Origin: Phycisphaerales bacterium UBA6054
GTDB lineage: Bacteria; Planctomycetota; Phycisphaerae; Phycisphaerales; UBA1924
Direction of reading: 5' to 3'
Assembly: GCA_002429045.1 (NCBI GenBank)
Contig: DIYM01000021.1
Span: 22,512 to 66,991, forward strand
DNA: 44,480 nt
Shown here: piece after piece, positions 34,987-42,912 of the stretch
Layout of the letters: every line of letters starts with the position of its first letter
Numbering within the stretch: position 1 is the first letter of the stretch
Notes under the pieces: model-generated
The model's input: only the letters and a program-made list of their open reading frames with translations
The model's database searches: none
Told to the model about the DNA's origin: nothing
Translations under genes and position numbers: made by a program

Positions 34987-35061
34987 TGACCCCAGCGGGA
35001 TTCGAACCCGCGTTTTCAGGATGAGAACCTGACGTCCTGGACCAGGCTAGACGATGGGGCC
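34987..35061 (-). tRNA. tRNA-Glu (CTC)
   Basis: 75 nt cloverleaf. Acceptor GGCCCCA pairs with TGGGGTC (one G-U). Anticodon stem TCAGG/CCTGA encloses loop TTCTCAT with anticodon CTC. The T-loop is GGTTCGAATCC-like. CCA is not encoded. A TTGACC at 35105-35110 may be part of the promoter. Typical tRNA-Glu identity features (CGTCTAGCCTGGTCCAGGAC D-arm) are present. Confidence 0.95.
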
Positions 35062-35127
35062 GGACGCACTGGGTGAGAGGTATCCTTCGCCACAACCCTT
35101 CCGTGGTCAACCGGTCGGGCAGATGCC

Positions 35128-35442
35128 CTACCGCCGGTGTATCTGACTCCGGCCAGCGCCAGCGCTCCGCCTGAGCGCGGCCAACGCCATCACCCCGGCC
35201 ACCGCCTCATCGCGAGCGACCACGGTGTGAGCCCCCCCCCGGGAATCGGTCCAGCGGGCCCGGCACGCCGATCCAGAATCGCCGACGCACATCTCCAGCG
35301 AGCGCCCCGCACCCGCGAACAGCCCCGCCACGGCGCTCGGCTCGGGAAACCACCGCCCGTCCTGCCCGCAGACGCAAGAGACCCCGTCCTCGGGCCACCA
35401 GCCGGTCGAGTACAGATCGTCGATCGCGAATGCGAGATCCAT
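35128..35442 (-). CDS. Conserved-looking hypothetical protein
   Basis: 104 residues: MDLAFAIDDLYSTGWWPEDG, then VSCVCGQDGRWFPEPSAV, a short Cys-bearing strand (LEMCVGDSGSACRARW) and a hydrophobic helix AVAGVMALAALRR. I do not recognise the family. GC3-rich codon use and AAGGGG 7 bases before ATG 35442 support it as real. Cytoplasmic, no signal peptide. Confidence 0.6.
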   Translation of the reverse strand: MDLAFAIDDLYSTGWWPEDGVSCVCGQDGRWFPEPSAVAGLFAGAGRSLEMCVGDSGSACRARWTDSRGGAHTVVARDEAVAGVMALAALRRSAGAGRSQIHRR

Positions 35443-35537
35443 GGCATCACCCCTTCGGCGAGGGAAGCCTAACCGGCCGGGCCGGGGCAACGCAAGCCTC
35501 CGGGCCCCATCAACGGGTATGACGCCCGGATCCGCGG

Positions 35538-36380
35538 CTAGGCGGGCGGATCCGCGGACTCGAACGCGGGCATAACCACCAGCACCAGAAGGTCGTACAT
35601 CGCGTGGACCCCCACCGCGATGCCCAGCCCGCGAGCCAAGAACAGGACCCCGAAGTACACCCCGGCCAAGAAGTAGAACACCGCGAGCCTCAGATTCACC
35701 CCCCCGCCCGGGAGCGCGATGTCGTGGTGCATCGCGAATAGGGCCGCGGAAATCACGACCGCCATCACCCGCGCCCCCTTCTCGGGCAGGCGGATCAGAT
35801 CGGCGAGGACGAAGTGGATCGCGGTGATGATCACGAGCCGGAACAGGAACTCTTCGTACAGCCCGGCGCCCATCGCAAGCAGCAGCCCAGAGCCGCGAGC
35901 GGGGCCCGAGTCCAACGCGGCCGCGGCGACCGCGCCCCCCGGCTGGATCACGAGCACGAGGATCAGCAGCGGGCCTGTCAAGAAGGCCGACTCGACCACC
36001 ATCGCCGCCGGCACGATCGGTTCGATCCGCGTCCTATCCTCGGAAATCACATGCTGGATCAGCAGCGTGATCACGATCGCGATCGCCGGCAGGTGCAGCC
36101 CGAGCACGCCGAAGATCTCGAAGAAGCGCACGAGCATCCGGTGCGCCGCGAGCTGATTGGCGATCGATTCGCCCCCGAGACCGAGCGTGCCCAACTCGGC
36201 CGCGACGATCACAGGGGCCAGGAACAGCAGGATGTGCAACGGGCGTGCCGACAGCCAGAAGTATCCCCTCTGCGCGAGAGGCACCCCCGCACGCTGAACC
36301 ATCGGGCCATACTCGCTGCTGTCTTTGCTCATGCTCTCTGCGGGACGAGTCGACGTTTCCGATGCCTCCGTGACGGACAC
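35538..36380 (-). CDS. CPBP family intramembrane metalloprotease (CAAX protease-like)
   Basis: 280 residues, about seven membrane segments. The Abi/CPBP motifs are present: EEFLFR (motif 1, EExxxR), FAMHHD (motif 2, FxxxH) and HAMYD (motif 3, HxxxD). Function in bacteria is varied (proteolysis of membrane proteins, bacteriocin self-immunity); no bacteriocin gene is near. The start is uncertain: GTG 36380 or ATG 36332, neither with a clear Shine-Dalgarno or -10 box. Confidence 0.82.
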   Translation of the reverse strand: MSVTEASETSTRPAESMSKDSSEYGPMVQRAGVPLAQRGYFWLSARPLHILLFLAPVIVAAELGTLGLGGESIANQLAAHRMLVRFFEIFGVLGLHLPAIAIVITLLIQHVISEDRTRIEPIVPAAMVVESAFLTGPLLILVLVIQPGGAVAAAALDSGPARGSGLLLAMGAGLYEEFLFRLVIITAIHFVLADLIRLPEKGARVMAVVISAALFAMHHDIALPGGGVNLRLAVFYFLAGVYFGVLFLARGLGIAVGVHAMYDLLVLVVMPAFESADPPA

Positions 36381-36418
36381 TGCCTGATTCGAGCGACGAA
36401 ACCGGCCCGCGACCTGTC

Positions 36419-36454
36419 AACGAAACAGCCCGGCCGATCGTCCCGGCCGGGCTG
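36419..36454 (-). terminator. Intrinsic terminator of rpsT
   Basis: Minus strand: perfect 11-bp stem CAGCCCGGCCG / CGGCCGGGCTG with a 7-base loop, followed by TTTCGTT. Confidence 0.75.
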
Positions 36455-36486
36455 CATGGTATCAATCGTGGATGAAAGAAGATCTC

Positions 36487-36756
36487 TCAGCCGGTGACCT
36501 TCGCCTTGAGATGCTTGTTGAGCCGGCTCTTGCGGCGGGCGGCCTGGTTGCGGTGGATCACGCCCTTCTGTGCGGTGCGATCGATAATGGCCGCCGCCGA
36601 CCGGAACGACGCGGTGGCTTCTTCGTTGGTGCCGTGGGCGAGCTTGTCGGCGAAGTCCTTCATCGCTTCACGCATCGCGCGGATACGCCAACGGTTGCGA
36701 GCCCGGGCGGTGATGTTCTGGCGGATGCGCTTCTTCGCCGAGTTGGAGTGAGCCAT
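36487..36756 (-). CDS. rpsT: 30S ribosomal protein S20
   Basis: 89 residues, standard length. MAHSNSAKKRIRQNITARAR and RNQAARRKSRLNKHLKAK are the typical very basic S20 ends. S20 binds 16S rRNA early in 30S assembly. GAAGGAAG about 10 bases upstream supports ATG 36756. It stands alone with its own terminator. Confidence 0.95.
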   Translation of the reverse strand: MAHSNSAKKRIRQNITARARNRWRIRAMREAMKDFADKLAHGTNEEATASFRSAAAIIDRTAQKGVIHRNQAARRKSRLNKHLKAKVTG

Positions 36757-37003
36757 ATCGCGGTGCTTCCTTCGTGTCTGCTTCCCACGGGCGTCGCCCG
36801 GGCGCTTCGATCCCCTCTCGGACCCCCGAGAAGAGCCTTGGGTAAAGATTGTTGCCGGCACCCCGCCGAAATCAAGCCCCGGACCGGCATGAGATCGCCC
36901 GGGCAAAGACCGACCAGCCAACCCCCCACGGGTCTCCCACCGCTCCTCGGCCCGATCCCTGAGAAGGTTCCAGGGCGAGCTTGCCCGCGCGTCCGGGCTC
37001 GCG

Positions 37004-37009
37004 TACCGT
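37004..37009 (+). promoter_or_regulatory. Promoter of tRNA-Arg (-35 TTGCCC, -10 TACCGT)
   Basis: TTGCCC at 36981-36986 and TACCGT at 37004-37009 are 17 bases apart; transcription would start about 5 bases before the mature tRNA end. Confidence 0.5.
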
Positions 37010-37020
37010 TCTGGCCGCTT

Positions 37021-37094
37021 GCGGGCGTAGCTCAACTGGATAGAGCACCTGACTACGGATCAGGAGGTTGAGGGTTCGAATCCTTCCGCCCGTG
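37021..37094 (+). tRNA. tRNA-Arg (ACG)
   Basis: 74 nt. Acceptor GCGGGCG pairs with CGCCCGT. Anticodon stem CCTGA/TCAGG with loop CTACGGA, anticodon ACG (A34 is deaminated to inosine by TadA to read CGN). T-arm GAGGG-TTCGAAT-CCTTC. CCA not encoded. An antisense ORF across it that looks like a protein is spurious. Confidence 0.96.
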
Positions 37095-37100
37095 CTTGAG

Positions 37101-37127
37101 AAGGCCCCTTTATGGGGCCTTTTCTGT
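37101..37127 (+). terminator. Intrinsic terminator of tRNA-Arg
   Basis: AAGGCCCC - TTTAT - GGGGCCTT followed by TTCTGTT. Confidence 0.8.
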
Positions 37128-37160
37128 TGGGCGCAACCCAGGCGCAACTCCCGAGGGTTG

Positions 37161-37439
37161 TCAGGCAGTCGAGACCGATAGCTTCCCGGCGTCGAGATCG
37201 AGCAAGAATTTGTTTTGATCCTCACCGAGCCCCCACGTAGCGGTCGGTCCGACGGAGATCCGCCGGTACTTCCAGTCCACGCGACGCTCGCCGAGCGACC
37301 GCCCGTTCAGAACCACGTCGATCCGCTCTCGCTCGCCGAGCAACTCCCGCAGGTTGGGGTCCCGACGCTTCGGCCAGATGACGTACCCGTACTGCCTCGC
37401 GCGGCTCGTGATCTCGAACTCGACTGGTCGGTCGCTCAT
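37161..37439 (-). CDS. Unknown small protein, third gene of the R-M operon
   Basis: 92 residues. Starts VEFEITSRARQYGYVIWPKR and continues beta-strand-rich with RRVDWKYRRISVGPTATWG. No helix-turn-helix is visible, so it does not look like a C (controller) protein, and no nuclease motif is seen. The ATG overlaps the stop of the HNH gene (ATGA), so it is made in step with the nuclease. It could be a specificity, accessory or nicking subunit; this is speculation. Confidence 0.65.
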   Translation of the reverse strand: MSDRPVEFEITSRARQYGYVIWPKRRDPNLRELLGERERIDVVLNGRSLGERRVDWKYRRISVGPTATWGLGEDQNKFLLDLDAGKLSVSTA

Positions 37440-38467
37440 GATGCCCTCTTGATCTCGTCCTCGGTCCAGCCACGAGCGAGGAGCCCGCGCCGGAGGTAGT
37501 CGTCGGGCGGGACGAACTCTGGAGAGTTTGGCTTCGTCACCTCGCCGGGAACGAGGCTCCGGACGAGGTCCAGCCCCGCGTCGAGCTTCTGCTTCCGGAG
37601 GCCAGTCAGGAGACGCTCGTTGAGCGCCGTCTTCCCTCCCGGCAACAGACCCAGGAGACCCGCGTCATACGCGCGGTGTAGGAGTGGGTTCAACGCGACG
37701 CCGTTCCTCGGCTCGTCCGTGCTGGTCGGGTCGGAGACGGGCACGACGTGCGCGGCATCTACGAGCCGGAGGGCGACCCCGGTCAGGCAGCATCGGTAGC
37801 TGTATGCTCGGAGGACGAGGGGACGAAACCGGGCGTCGCGGAAGTTCCTCACGACCTCGACCAACTGGTGACGACGAGACGCGGCCCGCTCGTCATCGCC
37901 GGAGTCGATGAACTCGCGCTCGTCCTCCGGCTTCGCCTCGATCAGTTTTCCGGCGTCGCCGACCACGCCCGCTACGTCATAGATTCGCTCATACTCGCGG
38001 ACGTACCAGAGGAGGTAGTCGGGCTGGACAGCGATCGCGACCTCCTCGCCCTCGGCGAGGTGACGGTGCTCCGTCGCCAAACCACGGGACGACGCGGCCT
38101 CCAGCGTGTCGAGCGAGATCTGGGAGCTTGGCGACTTCGCCTCGGTGAGGTGGCGTCGAACACCCCAGAACGCGAACGTCCCAGTCTCCTCGTGCCACCC
38201 GCCCATGATGGTCCGCACCCCGGCGCGGAGGACGAACGGGTCTGCCGACGTGCGCTGGATCCGGTACTCGCGGGGTCGTCCGCGTCCCTTGCCGCCCTGG
38301 GTGACGGTCCAGAGGTAGACCTCCAGGCGGTACGTCGAGTCCCCGACGACGACGCCCAGCGTGAGCGGACGCTTGTCCGTGCCGGAGAGGACGAGCACGG
38401 TCGCCCCAGCCATCTCCAGCGCGGCGATGAACTTCTCGGCCAGTTGAGGGAAGCGGATCCCGGGCAT
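37436..38467 (-). CDS. HNH endonuclease, probable restriction enzyme
   Basis: 343 residues. C-terminal HNH domain: CCLTGVALRLVDAAHVVPVS (Cys pair and first His), RNGVALNPLLHRAYDAG (Asn and the second His), the type seen in many HNH restriction endonucleases. The N-terminal ~220 residues (FIAALEMAGATVLVLSGTDK ... GTFAFWGVRRHLTE) have no recognised domain and may bind target DNA. It lies 4 bases downstream of the m4C methylase gene on the same strand and overlaps the next gene by four bases, the order methylase - nuclease - small protein. ATG 38467 follows a GAGGATGAGGTG ribosome site. Confidence 0.8.
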   Translation of the reverse strand: MPGIRFPQLAEKFIAALEMAGATVLVLSGTDKRPLTLGVVVGDSTYRLEVYLWTVTQGGKGRGRPREYRIQRTSADPFVLRAGVRTIMGGWHEETGTFAFWGVRRHLTEAKSPSSQISLDTLEAASSRGLATEHRHLAEGEEVAIAVQPDYLLWYVREYERIYDVAGVVGDAGKLIEAKPEDEREFIDSGDDERAASRRHQLVEVVRNFRDARFRPLVLRAYSYRCCLTGVALRLVDAAHVVPVSDPTSTDEPRNGVALNPLLHRAYDAGLLGLLPGGKTALNERLLTGLRKQKLDAGLDLVRSLVPGEVTKPNSPEFVPPDDYLRRGLLARGWTEDEIKRAS

Positions 38468-38471
38468 CACC

Positions 38472-39464
38472 TCATCCTCGCGGCGCGGACTCGCCAGTAA
38501 TGACGGAGCGGACGCGAGGATCAGTGAACAACGGACCCTCCAGGAAGCGGAGCATCGAACCCCGCATGTATTCGTCCTCCTGCTCGAACGAGAGCCAGCG
38601 GTGGCCCCGCTCCTCGGCGACCGACCCGGTGACGTTGCTCCCACCGAATGGATCGAGGATGAGCGACTCATAGTCCGGGTCGAGGAGGTAGTCCACGAAG
38701 AACTCGACGAGCTTCGCAGGGTATCGCGCGGGGTGAGCCTTGATCCCAAACTCGCGGCAGAGTCGGAGATACGCGGAGTTCGACTCGGTGTTCGCGATGG
38801 TGAGGAGGTTCGACGGGATCGCTCCTCCGTTGTCCTTCCCGAACTTCTTGGAGATGTCGTGACCGCTGGGACGCTTCTTCGCCTTGTAGCCGTTCTTGAT
38901 GAGCGACTTCATCGAGTCGCTGTACGGAACCAGGACGCGGCGGTTGTCGGCCTCGGGATGCTCGGTCTTGCTGAACCACCAGACGGTGTTGATGGCATCC
39001 TTCACGCGGACGCGCCGGACGGTGACCCACTCGGCTGGCGTCGGGAGCTTCGACGGGTTGTACCAGTAGAAGTCCTGCGCCAGGTGGAACATCTTCGAGA
39101 GGTGGATCGCCACCTCGAAGTGGTACATGCTTCTCACCGGCGCGCCGGGGATCCAGGAGCCGCCGATGTCGAGGACGAACGAGCCCTCCGGGGTGAGGAT
39201 GCGCTTGATCTCCTCACAGAACGGGATGAACCACTCCAGGTATCGCTCGATCGGCTCGTTCCCGTACTCCTTCTTCCGCGTCAACGCGAACGGAGGGCTG
39301 GTGAACACGAGGTCTACCGACTCGGAGGGGATCTTCTTCATACCCGCGAGCGAGTCACCGAGGAAGGCCGCGCCGAGCTTCGTGTGGTAGTACGGCTTCG
39401 TCTTCCCCAACCCGACCTCGTCGAGCCAAGGGAGGTCGGTCTTCGGCCTCTTTAGTGAGATCAT
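38472..39464 (-). CDS. DNA N4-cytosine methyltransferase (M.PvuII-like)
   Basis: 330 residues. Motif IV is TSPPFALTRKKEYGN, the SPPF form of N4-cytosine methylases and very close to the corresponding stretch of M.PvuII as I recall it. SAM motif I is LDPFGGSNVTGSVAE near the C-terminus, so the order is beta class. GSFVLDIGGSWIPG lies between. It protects host sites from the adjoining nuclease. PvuII methylates CAGCTG; the specificity here is not proven. AGGAGG 8 bases upstream supports ATG 39464, and TACCAT a little further up may be the -10 box. Being first in the operon lets methylation precede cutting. Confidence 0.88.
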   Translation of the reverse strand: MISLKRPKTDLPWLDEVGLGKTKPYYHTKLGAAFLGDSLAGMKKIPSESVDLVFTSPPFALTRKKEYGNEPIERYLEWFIPFCEEIKRILTPEGSFVLDIGGSWIPGAPVRSMYHFEVAIHLSKMFHLAQDFYWYNPSKLPTPAEWVTVRRVRVKDAINTVWWFSKTEHPEADNRRVLVPYSDSMKSLIKNGYKAKKRPSGHDISKKFGKDNGGAIPSNLLTIANTESNSAYLRLCREFGIKAHPARYPAKLVEFFVDYLLDPDYESLILDPFGGSNVTGSVAEERGHRWLSFEQEDEYMRGSMLRFLEGPLFTDPRVRSVITGESAPRG

Positions 39465-39513
39465 CGACGGGTCCTCCTAACCAGTGAGGTCATGGTATCC
39501 GACGACGTGAAAC

Positions 39514-39543
39514 CCCGCCCGGGCGTACGACTTCCCGGGCGGG
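39514..39543 (-). terminator. Long hairpin upstream of the R-M operon
   Basis: Perfect 10-bp stem CCCGCCCGGG / CCCGGGCGGG with a 10-base loop; on the minus strand it is followed by GTTTCAC, so it may end transcripts from the broken gene at 39643-39931. Confidence 0.5.
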
Positions 39544-39642
39544 CGGGAGATCCACGAGGGATCCGCTGGAACTGAAACCGCGCCGGATCGGTCTCCCGAC
39601 CCGCCGGGCGTGCCGCCATCCAAACCGGCACGGAGGAGTCGG

Positions 39643-39931
39643 CTAGCTGACGGAGCCCAGGAAGCTCGCGTTCACGTCGAAGCCGTCGTCTTCGGTGGGT
39701 GGTGTCTCGATCTCGGGAGCGTCGCCGCCGGGTTCGAGACGGACGATCTTCCCTTCCGGGTCGCGGAGGTAGCCCTCGGGGAGCGGGTCGATCACCTCGC
39801 CTTGCCCCTCCAGGTCGAGCGCGGCCTGCATCCGCTCGATCGTTGTCCGATCCGTGCGGATCACGGCGCCAGGCGTTGGCGTTCTCGTCGGTCTGGATGA
39901 CCCAGCAACGCTGCGGAGGCACGGCAGGCAA
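39643..39931 (-). pseudogene. Small gene with apparent frameshift
   Basis: Two overlapping frames each look coding over only part of the region. From 39931 one frame gives MPAVPPQRCWVIQTDENANAW; from about 39864 to 39643 another frame gives VIRTDRTTIERMQAALDLEG and ends DDGFDVNASFLGSVS, with high GC3 throughout. A single-base change near 39860-39870 would join them into one ~100-residue protein. Outside these spans each frame loses its codon bias. No family is recognised. It may instead be two unrelated ORFs or a real start at GTG 39864. Confidence 0.4.
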
Positions 39932-40059
39932 TCACCGAACACGAGGCTCCCTGGAGCCCTCCGAGATGCTGTGCCGGCCTCAGTGCCCCTGCACCGCTCC
40001 CGTGGCATCGCTGGGCGGATAGGCCGAATCCACCCGCCGGCCCCCTCTGCACCGAGCTG

Positions 40060-40659
40060 TCAGGGGTCTGTCAGAGCCTGCAACCACTCGATCAGCTCGG
40101 CCGCCGAACGCTGACCACGGAGCACCCCGACCCGCTGACCGCCGCGGAATGCGTAGGTCATCGGGATCGCCAGGCTGCCCAATCTGCTCTACGCGATGTC
40201 GGGATCCCGATCGACCTCGATGTGCGTGCTCACGAGCCCCGGCCGCCCGAGGCGGTCGATCACACGGGGGTCATTCAAGGCGGACTTCTTGTACTGCTGA
40301 CACGGCGCGCAGCGGTCCGCGGTCGCGAAGACCACGACGAGGCTGTTATCCGAAACGCTCGCCCTGATCGCGTCATCAACAGTCGGCCCACCCGCGATGA
40401 CATCCGGCAGACCGATGACCTCGCGGGCGACGATGAACCCGGTCTCGGGATCGTACCTGTGGTCAACGGTGAGACGGTCCATCCACGCGCGGATATCGGG
40501 GGGAGGCTCACGGGTCGTTCGTTCCGGGATCGCTTGGTCGTCCGGGACCATTGTTTGTTCCAGCGCGTCACCCCGGGGCGATCCCGCCGAGCACGCGATC
40601 GGCACGGAGACGAGGGTGACGGGCACGAAGCAGACGGCAACGAGTCTCGCGTTTGCCAC
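40060..40659 (-). pseudogene. Thioredoxin-like lipoprotein with in-frame amber codon
   Basis: Start GTG 40659 has a textbook AAAGGAGG. Signal/lipobox: VTLVSVPIACSAG. The thioredoxin fold follows, with the redox motif CAPC in FATADRCAPCQQYKK. At 40191-40189 codon 157 is TAG, yet the same frame continues without another stop through SRLGSLAIPMTYAFRGG (the IP is the cis-Pro loop), QRVGVLRGQRSAAELIEW and LQALTDP to TGA at 40062-40060. The part after the amber is exactly what a thioredoxin C-terminus needs, so this is one gene broken by a point mutation (CAG, GAG or AAG to TAG would do) or a sequencing error. The truncated product would lack the last strands. Confidence 0.75.
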
Positions 40660-40752
40660 GGATCCTCCTTTGTCGAACACCGAACGAGCGGGCGGGCCGG
40701 CTGGCGGCCCGGGCTCGGCCGGCGCGGTCGGTGTGCGATAGCATCGTGATAC

Positions 40753-40785
40753 GAAAAAAGCCGACCCTCGGATGAGGGTCGGCTT
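40753..40785 (-). terminator. Intrinsic terminator of PEP-CTERM-like gene
   Basis: Minus strand: AAGCCGACCCTC - ATCC - GAGGGTCGGCTT followed by TTTTCG; a very strong rho-independent terminator. Confidence 0.85.
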
Positions 40786-40829
40786 CGATTCTCGGGAAAA
40801 CCGCCATCATCGGCGGTCATCCGGATGGA

Positions 40830-41390
40830 TCAGCGACGGCGACGGCCGGCGACCAGACCACCGAGCCCGAGCAGGGCCATGGCGGACGGCGCGGGGATGA
40901 CGCGGTACTGACCGATGAGGGTCGCACCGGCGATGTCGTCGTCGGTGTCGGCCGGGGCGTAGATGTCACCCGAGACGTTGCCGGCGAGCATATCGGCGTA
41001 CTGCGAAGCCGAGATCGACCAGGTGGCCGAACCGGTGAACGCGGGCGAGCCGGCGGTGATGGTGTAGGTGAAGTCGGTCGAGAAGGTCCAGAAGTTCAGA
41101 CCCGCGTTGCCGGCGCCGCGGAAGATACCGGGGGTGCCGTCGGACGGGTTGGCGGCCGTGGTGAAGTCACCGGTGGTGCTTTCGTTCAGGGCGTCGCCCA
41201 CGGTGCTGCCGTAGAAGTTCTCGAGGTAGAAGCCGGTGAACGTCGAGCCCGAAGCCGACGCGGAAGCGGCGTTGCCGGTCGCGGAGATGCTGATCTCGTT
41301 GGCGACGGTGAGGTCGATGATGAGCAGGTCCTGGGCGGCCGCGGTCGAAGCGATAGCGGCACCGGCGATCAGTGCGATCTTCGTGGTCAT
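40830..41390 (-). CDS. Exported protein with PEP-CTERM-like tail
   Basis: 186 residues. Signal peptide MTTKIALIAGAAIASTAAAQ. Ser/Thr/Ala-rich body (NAASASASGSTFTGFYLE). C-terminus VIPAPSAMALLGLGGL then VAGRRRR, the same tail type as the protein at 20541. Small and low in charge, as for secreted structural proteins. AAGAGGA precedes ATG 41390; TAGCAT about 95 bases upstream may be the -10 box. A strong terminator follows. Confidence 0.82.
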   Translation of the reverse strand: MTTKIALIAGAAIASTAAAQDLLIIDLTVANEISISATGNAASASASGSTFTGFYLENFYGSTVGDALNESTTGDFTTAANPSDGTPGIFRGAGNAGLNFWTFSTDFTYTITAGSPAFTGSATWSISASQYADMLAGNVSGDIYAPADTDDDIAGATLIGQYRVIPAPSAMALLGLGGLVAGRRRR

Positions 41391-41669
41391 TTTGAAATCC
41401 TCTTTCTCTCTGGGTTGGCGAGGTGATCCTGCGCCTTCAAGACAGGTCCGCCACCCGTCTACACCAACGGGGGGGATATCAGCATGCTACCAGAGGCACG
41501 GCGGCACACCAAAGGCTCAGCCGCCAATACCGGCATATTTTGGGAGATTTTTGGCACATAACTGAACACATGGCTCGCGGGGGTCCCGGAATCCACCCAC
41601 CGAGCGTCCGAGAAATCCTGCGCTTGACCCCTGGGCCCGATAACGATCCCGCATGAAGAGCGTTGCGGG
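41391..41669. promoter_or_regulatory. Intergenic region upstream of PEP-CTERM-like gene
   Basis: 279 bases, AT-richer than average. On the minus strand a TAGCAT near 41483 is the likely -10 box of the downstream gene. I see no RNA gene or ORF; the D12 methylase ends at its right edge. Confidence 0.3.
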
Positions 41670-42737
41670 CTACGCCGCCGGGCTCGCGACAGGCTCGGCG
41701 AACCGATGCGGCTCCCAGGCTTGGCCCGCCGGGACGACCACGTAGACGTACTCGGTGTTCGTGTGGTGGCTGGCCGTGCCCACCCGCTGCCCCGCGGGGT
41801 TGTAGATCCCGATCCGAGAGCCCACGTACCGCCGGTGCCCCCGCTCGATCACATGCACGTCACCCCGCTCGCCCAGGATGCCCTCGATCGCGTCCCGAGA
41901 GAGGAACCCCTCGCTGCTGAACGAGACCATGAGGTACCGGCTGTCGATCGATGCGACCATCCGACGGAACGCCGTCTCGGAGCGGCGCTTGCTGTTGAAA
42001 TCGCTCTTCCGCTCGCGGCAGTCCACGCGCTTGCAGGCCACGCCGTACACCTCCGGCTTGTCCCACCGCACCAGCGACTCCCAGACGTGGTAGTTCCCCA
42101 GATAGGCGTGCTGGTTGTACGGCGGATCGATGTAGACCAGATCTCCCGAGAGCGACACCGCCGCATCGCACGCCTCGAGACAGTGCGCCTCGCACTTGCC
42201 GGGGCCCGGGCGATCGAGCAGTTCGGGCACCCGCAGCCGCAGCGGGTTGTTCGACCGCGTCGCCCAGCGCTTCAGGTACGCCATCTGCACCCCCGCGGTT
42301 GAGTCGACCCGATCCGCGGCCTCCATCAGCGACACCAGGCACACGGCTTCCAGTTCCGGGGGCAGGCACTTGGCCGCGATCGCCTCACGGATCGCGTCGA
42401 TCCGTGCGCCGTTGTGCGGCTGGAAGAACCGGCTCTTCCGACAGAACTGTTCGGTGAAGTAGCCGTCCTCACCGGGCAGCCCGTTCAACTCCGCGATCAG
42501 GTCCTCCGCTGTTCGGATCAGATCAGAGCGGTCGCCCTGGACGTAGCACATCGCGAGCGTGTGCGCGTAGCTCGTGTGGTCATTCGAGCGGACCTGGTAG
42601 CCCGCTCGCTTGAGCGCGTGCCCGACCCGCGACGTCCCCGAGAACAGGTCGACCACGCTCCGCACACCGGGCAGAGATCCGGCCAATCCCGTCAGCACCG
42701 GGACGAGCACCCGTTTGGATCCGATGTACTTGATCAC
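41670..42737 (-). CDS. D12-class DNA adenine methylase (orphan)
   Basis: 355 residues. N-terminal IKYIGSKRVLVPVL and SAM motif I VVDLFSGTSRVGHALK, motif IV VYIDPPYNQHAYLGNYH: the order and DPPY tetrad of the Dam/DpnM (alpha, D12) N6-adenine methylases. DDRVDSTAG-like and PEVYGVACKRVDCRERK regions lie in the target-recognition part. No restriction gene is adjacent. GTG 42737 has TATAGA six bases upstream, which decides this start. It could mark DNA for regulation or be the remnant of an R-M pair. Confidence 0.85.
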   Translation of the reverse strand: MIKYIGSKRVLVPVLTGLAGSLPGVRSVVDLFSGTSRVGHALKRAGYQVRSNDHTSYAHTLAMCYVQGDRSDLIRTAEDLIAELNGLPGEDGYFTEQFCRKSRFFQPHNGARIDAIREAIAAKCLPPELEAVCLVSLMEAADRVDSTAGVQMAYLKRWATRSNNPLRLRVPELLDRPGPGKCEAHCLEACDAAVSLSGDLVYIDPPYNQHAYLGNYHVWESLVRWDKPEVYGVACKRVDCRERKSDFNSKRRSETAFRRMVASIDSRYLMVSFSSEGFLSRDAIEGILGERGDVHVIERGHRRYVGSRIGIYNPAGQRVGTASHHTNTEYVYVVVPAGQAWEPHRFAEPVASPAA

Positions 42738-42743
42738 GCTCGG

Positions 42744-42749
42744 TCTATA
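42744..42749 (-). promoter_or_regulatory. -10 box (TATAGA), leaderless start of D12 methylase
   Basis: TATAGA on the minus strand, 6 bases before GTG 42737; the last position is A rather than T. Confidence 0.4.
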
Positions 42750-42912
42750 TCGGACGATCGCCCGCCGGCGCACCACTCGGGGCGGTCCCTCACCCGAAGA
42801 GGGCGGGCGCGGCGAGGCGGGCACCAAAAAGCTGTTCGCATCGCGTCAAATCCGCCCGCCCGCCGGGCCAAACACTCACCGCGGCGCCGGGAGCGGCCGA
42901 TGATGTGGGGTG

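Noticed and set aside
36872..37225. Minus-strand ORF containing GGRIRTLNLLIRSQVL
   Set aside because: This is the well-known false protein made by translating the antisense strand of a tRNA gene.
37095..39640. Attachment-site repeats or an integrase for the R-M island
   Set aside because: The tRNA-Arg 3' end (TTCGAATCCTTCCGCC) was looked for downstream to 40.1 kb and not found; no integrase gene is present, so integration remains inference.
40189..40191. TAG as a recoded (pyrrolysine) codon
   Set aside because: TAG terminates several intact genes here (thiE, permease, zinc-ribbon copy 3), and no Pyl genes are seen; mutation or error is simpler.
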